Source of the DNA: Dentipellis sp. KUC8613
Lineage: Eukaryota; Basidiomycota; Agaricomycetes; Russulales; Hericiaceae
Direction of reading: 5' to 3'
Length of the DNA stretch: 64,000 nt
Assembly: GCA_002286715.1 (NCBI GenBank)
Contig: NSJX01000014.1
Coordinates: 73,086-137,085 of the forward strand
Shown: piece by piece, positions 60,988 through 64,000 of the stretch
Numbering within the stretch: the stretch's first letter is position 1
Layout of the letters: each line of letters begins with the position of its first letter
Program-made: the position numbers and the translations under genes
The notes under the pieces: model-generated
Database searches by the model: none
Seen by the model: only the letters and a program-made list of their open reading frames with translations
What the model was told of the DNA's origin: nothing

Positions 60988-62108
60988 GGACTGGTCGTGC
61001 GCGGGGGTGGTTTGTAATGTCAGAGTCGAGGCTGGGAGGCACCCACAGGCGGCCCGGCGGGTGCCCGTCACTGTGATAATCCAATGGCGCTTTCTCCTCG
61101 AACGAACTCACAACGCTCAGAGTCTTTCTTTCATCTCACCAGGCCATATGACTTGCTCTAGATTTACGGCTCCAAGGCTGAATAAGGCCGTGACTTAGCG
61201 GCCACAGCCTCGCACTTGGTAAGACGGCGACCCCAAAGACCAGAGCCTCCAAAGTACACCCCTCCATTCTTGCATCCGACTCATTAGAAACCACGCGTCA
61301 CCACCGTTCTCCTTTCAGATTTGAGTTGGGATCTGCAAGGGCGTAACGGCATCCTTCGGCCTGTCGAGGCACAGCCAGCAGTCATCTGTCCCGGGGATAA
61401 AGAGAGATAGACCCGGATGCTCAGCCAGGGCCATGACAGCAGGGCACGACCTGCCCCCTCCATGGAGTATTGGAACACCAAGCACTGACACGCGCGTGCC
61501 ATGGATACACCCGACGATCGAGCGACAGACATGGAGCATATATATCGCTGGTCGAGAGCGGTGACAGCAACCGGGGTGCGACGCTCCGTTTCCGATCCAC
61601 GCTCGGGCTCGTGTGACGAATAAAATACGTAGAAAATGCGCACAAGAATTGACGTACACTGCGCCAGAGGCATCGGGCAGCGCCGTGGTCCGTGAATCAT
61701 ATCCGGGATCGCAATGGTTCATCCTAGCACTGGCTAGGATCAACTGATTTTCGAAATCGGCTCCGCCTGCGGGTACTGTAGGCTACGCAGGCCGCCAAGC
61801 GGAGATTGGGTCTTACTACGTTCGTTGCTAGTGCTTGAAACGCGAGGCAGCTGTCACGGTGATGAAAATGCTGGTGAGGGAAACACGAGTCGCAGCGGTC
61901 AATATGGGGTCAAGGGCTGCGTCAGCCTGGTGCCGGCGTTCCATGAAAAGCAAGCGGGTCGCGCGGCCAGTATAGAAGAGAGAAAGGGAGAGAGTCAAGG
62001 TTGTTAGCAACTCTCATGTTGCGGAGTTTGAACCGACAACGGTCGTACATATTCAAGGAGTCCTCCTCCTCGCTCTCCTTGTCCTCCCTCGTCCCCCCTT
62101 CCCCTCAC
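60988..62108. other. Divergent intergenic region, MPT-domain gene and PPX1
   Basis: About 1.1 kb between head-to-head genes. Minus-strand frames at 61284-61743 overlap one another in different phases and show no family pattern. A pyrimidine-rich stretch (62055-62108) precedes the PPX1 ATG. Confidence 0.5.
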
Positions 62109-63493
62109 ATGCGCAGGCTGTCCGTCTTCCGCAAGTCGCAGGCAGACAAATCCTCTTCGGAGCCCGCCGACCCCACCCAGACAAACCTATCCCACTTCCT
62201 CGAGCTCCAGAAGGTCAACTATCTCAAGGCCGTCGCGCAAGGCCAGGCCAAGCAATGGACCGTAGTCATGGGCAATGAGGCAGGCGGTGCGCACCCTGCC
62301 CATCGTACCCGCTATCGACACCAATCTGACCTGATCTGACCCCCACAGACCTCGACTCCCTCGCGAGCTCCATTGCCTACGCGTGGTACGCAACCAACGC
62401 CAAGCGCACCCTCACCATTCCCCTTATCCGCACCCCGCGCGACGACTTTGCCCTCCGCGCCGAAAACCAACACGCGCTCGCGCTCGCGGGCATCGACCCC
62501 GCACGCGACCTCCTTTGCATGGACGACGCGCCGTCCTCCCCCTCCGACAAATTCGCGCTCGTCGACCACAACGCGCTCGCGCCGCGCTACGCCGCCGCCT
62601 GCCCCGACGCACGCGTCGTCGCCGTGATCGACCACCACGAGGACGAGGGCCTCTACACCGACACCGCCGACCCGCGCATCATCACCGTGCCCACGGGCAG
62701 CTGCGCGTCGCTCGTCGCGCGCCTGCTCGCCGACGCGTACCCCGACAGCTCCGGCACGCCGCCCGAGCTCGCGACGCTCCTGCTCGCGGCGATCCTCATC
62801 GACACGGGCGGGCTCAAGCCGGGCGGCAAGGCGACGGCCGCGGACCGCGACGCGGCCGCGTTCCTCGCGCCGCTGTCCTCCGTCTGGACGCCGCCGTCCC
62901 CCACGCGCAGCGCGTTCCGCGGGACCGCGGGCGCGCCCCCGCCGCTGCAGGACGCGCCTGCGCTGCAGCGCCTCACGGCGGAGCTGCAGGCGAAGAAGTT
63001 CTCGCTCGCGCACCTCGGCACGCGCGACCTCCTCCGGCGCGACTACAAGGAGTACGCGTGGGCGTCCGCGCGCGTCGGGCTCGCGTCCGTGCCGGTCGGC
63101 TTCAAGGCGTGGCTCGCGCAGGACGCCGAGTTGTGGGCGGGCGCGGAGGCGTGGATGGCCGAGCGCGGGCTCGACGTGCTCGGCGTGCTCACGAGCTTCC
63201 GCGACGAGCGCGCGCTCGGGAAGAGCGGCAAGGGCAAGCAGAAGCGCCAGCAGCTGTGGGTCGTGCGCGCGGACGCGGACGCGCAGCTCGCGCCGCGCCT
63301 GTGGAAGGGCCTCGAGGACAGCAAGGAGCTGAAGCTGAAGAAGAAGGATCTGAAGCAGTATGTGGGCCCGGCGGGCGCGGAGGCGGCGGCGAGCAAGCGC
63401 GCGAGGGCGTACAAGCAGGGGAACGTCGATGCGACGCGCAAGGCGACGGCGCCGATTGCAAGGGCGATTGTGGAGGGGAAGGCCCAGGACTAG
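62109..63493 (+). CDS. PPX1: Exopolyphosphatase, DHH family
   Basis: Exons 62109-62286 and 62349-63493 give 440 aa. DHH superfamily motifs are in order: WTVVMGNEAGDLDSLASSIAYAW (motif I, spliced), FALVDHNAL (motif II), VVAVIDHHEDEG (motif III) and a GSCASLVARLL block (motif IV). The C-terminal DHHA2 domain includes LSLAHL-type FSLAHLGTRDLLRRDYKEY and ends with a Lys/Ala-rich tail. The layout matches yeast Ppx1, which removes terminal phosphates from polyphosphate in a metal-dependent manner. The upstream in-frame ATG at 62019 would add 30 residues including a Ser-rich run; 62109 is preferred because MRRLSVFRKSQAD leads directly into the family region. Confidence 0.93.
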
Positions 63494-64000
63494 TGGGAGG
63501 CAGACGCCGCGCGACGCGACGTGGATCTAATTGCTATTGCTATGAAAAAGCCTGAAGACCAAGACCAAGACTCGGAGGCTCGCTATAATTCTGCTACTCA
63601 TCTCCACCCTAATCTAGATGGCGCTTGCTTGATATACACCTACCCCTTGACAGTACTCGATATTTGATACGTTACGCGTTGCTTACAGTAGTGTAGATAG
63701 ATTTACAGTACATACCCCGCCCTACGATACGTTCCTGCGCCGTTTGCTGTCTAATTCCGCACCCCCACACCGACACCACCGGTGCGGACGCGGATTGTTG
63801 TCACCATGCCTATCGTTTCTTATATTTTGCCTTCCTCCTTCCTCGTCCTCATCCTCGTCCTCATCCTCGTCCTCGTTCACCTGCTTCTGCTGGCCAAAGC
63901 ACAATGCATTCGTACGCGTGTAGTATGTAAAGGATACAGGTCATATATAACTAATAGTAAAAAGAATACTGAGTTGGAACAGACCTGTGAGATAGGAAAA
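63494..64000. other. PPX1 3' flank with (TCCTCR)n microsatellite
   Basis: The window ends in non-coding sequence. A pyrimidine repeat of tcctca/tcctcg units lies at about 63835-63877; read on the minus strand it would encode Glu-Asp repeats (frame 63722-63904, 60 codons), which I treat as a shadow of the repeat. Confidence 0.5.

Noticed and set aside
63722..63904. Acidic 60-codon minus-strand gene at the window end
   Set aside because: The Glu-Asp run is the translation of a TCCTCR microsatellite; no domain or start context.

Overview
This is a eukaryotic window, almost certainly from a filamentous basidiomycete (Agaricomycetes, plausibly a wood-decaying Polyporales-type fungus; the order is an inference). 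The evidence is short introns (about 45-60 nt) with GTRNGT donors and CTRAC-like branch points, very high intron density with micro-exons, high-GC coding sequence, an AA9 lytic polysaccharide monooxygenase, an Hsp30-type opsin relative, Kre9/KNH1-type GPI proteins and an Ngaro/DIRS-class retrotransposon. Genes were rebuilt by hand by joining exons in phase; most joins are supported by family conservation across the junction.

Layout: 0.4-3.8 kb, Ngaro-like element (RT-RNase H frame, then a tyrosine recombinase frame with one in-frame stop). 4.2-5.5 kb, TDA3-like FAD oxidoreductase. 6.7-7.9 kb, secreted AA9 LPMO. 7.9-12 kb, no recognisable gene. 12-13 kb, WH1-CRIB protein. 14.2-16.9 kb (-), alternative NADH dehydrogenase. 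18.2-19.2 kb, opsin-related protein without the retinal lysine. 20.3-21.5 kb, splicing factor SYF2. 22.6-24.3 kb (-), UPF3. 24.6-27.4 kb (-), MFS anion:cation symporter. 28.5-31.4 kb, a divergent pair of Kre9/KNH1-like GPI proteins. 32-34.7 kb, ORC3. 35.0-35.6 kb, ribosomal protein eS30 with an intronic box C/D snoRNA resembling SNORD80/snR60. 35.9-38.7 kb (-), trifunctional folate enzyme FOL1. 38.9-40.1 kb, EMC2. 40.4-41.3 kb, signal peptidase SEC11. 42.7-43.2 kb, tail-anchored orphan. 44.4-46.2 kb, mitochondrial Obg GTPase MTG2. 46.9-48.2 kb, bHLH factor. 51.6-55.3 kb, Zn2Cys6 factor. 56.2-59.5 kb (-), MCM4. 59.6-61.0 kb (-), molybdopterin-binding-domain protein. 62.1-63.5 kb, DHH exopolyphosphatase PPX1.

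Most genes are housekeeping: replication licensing (ORC3, MCM4), RNA processing and decay (SYF2, UPF3, snoRNA), ribosome biogenesis (eS30, snoRNA, MTG2), ER protein handling (EMC2, SEC11), folate, respiration and polyphosphate. There is no sign of a metabolic or defence cluster. The accessory content is the retrotransposon, the LPMO, the WH1-CRIB gene, the GPI pair and the transporter. The most interesting signals are the snoRNA inside eS30, three successive micro-exons in the transporter, a GC-AG intron splitting the LPMO just after its catalytic histidine, and a cloverleaf-like inverted-repeat structure beside the retrotransposon.
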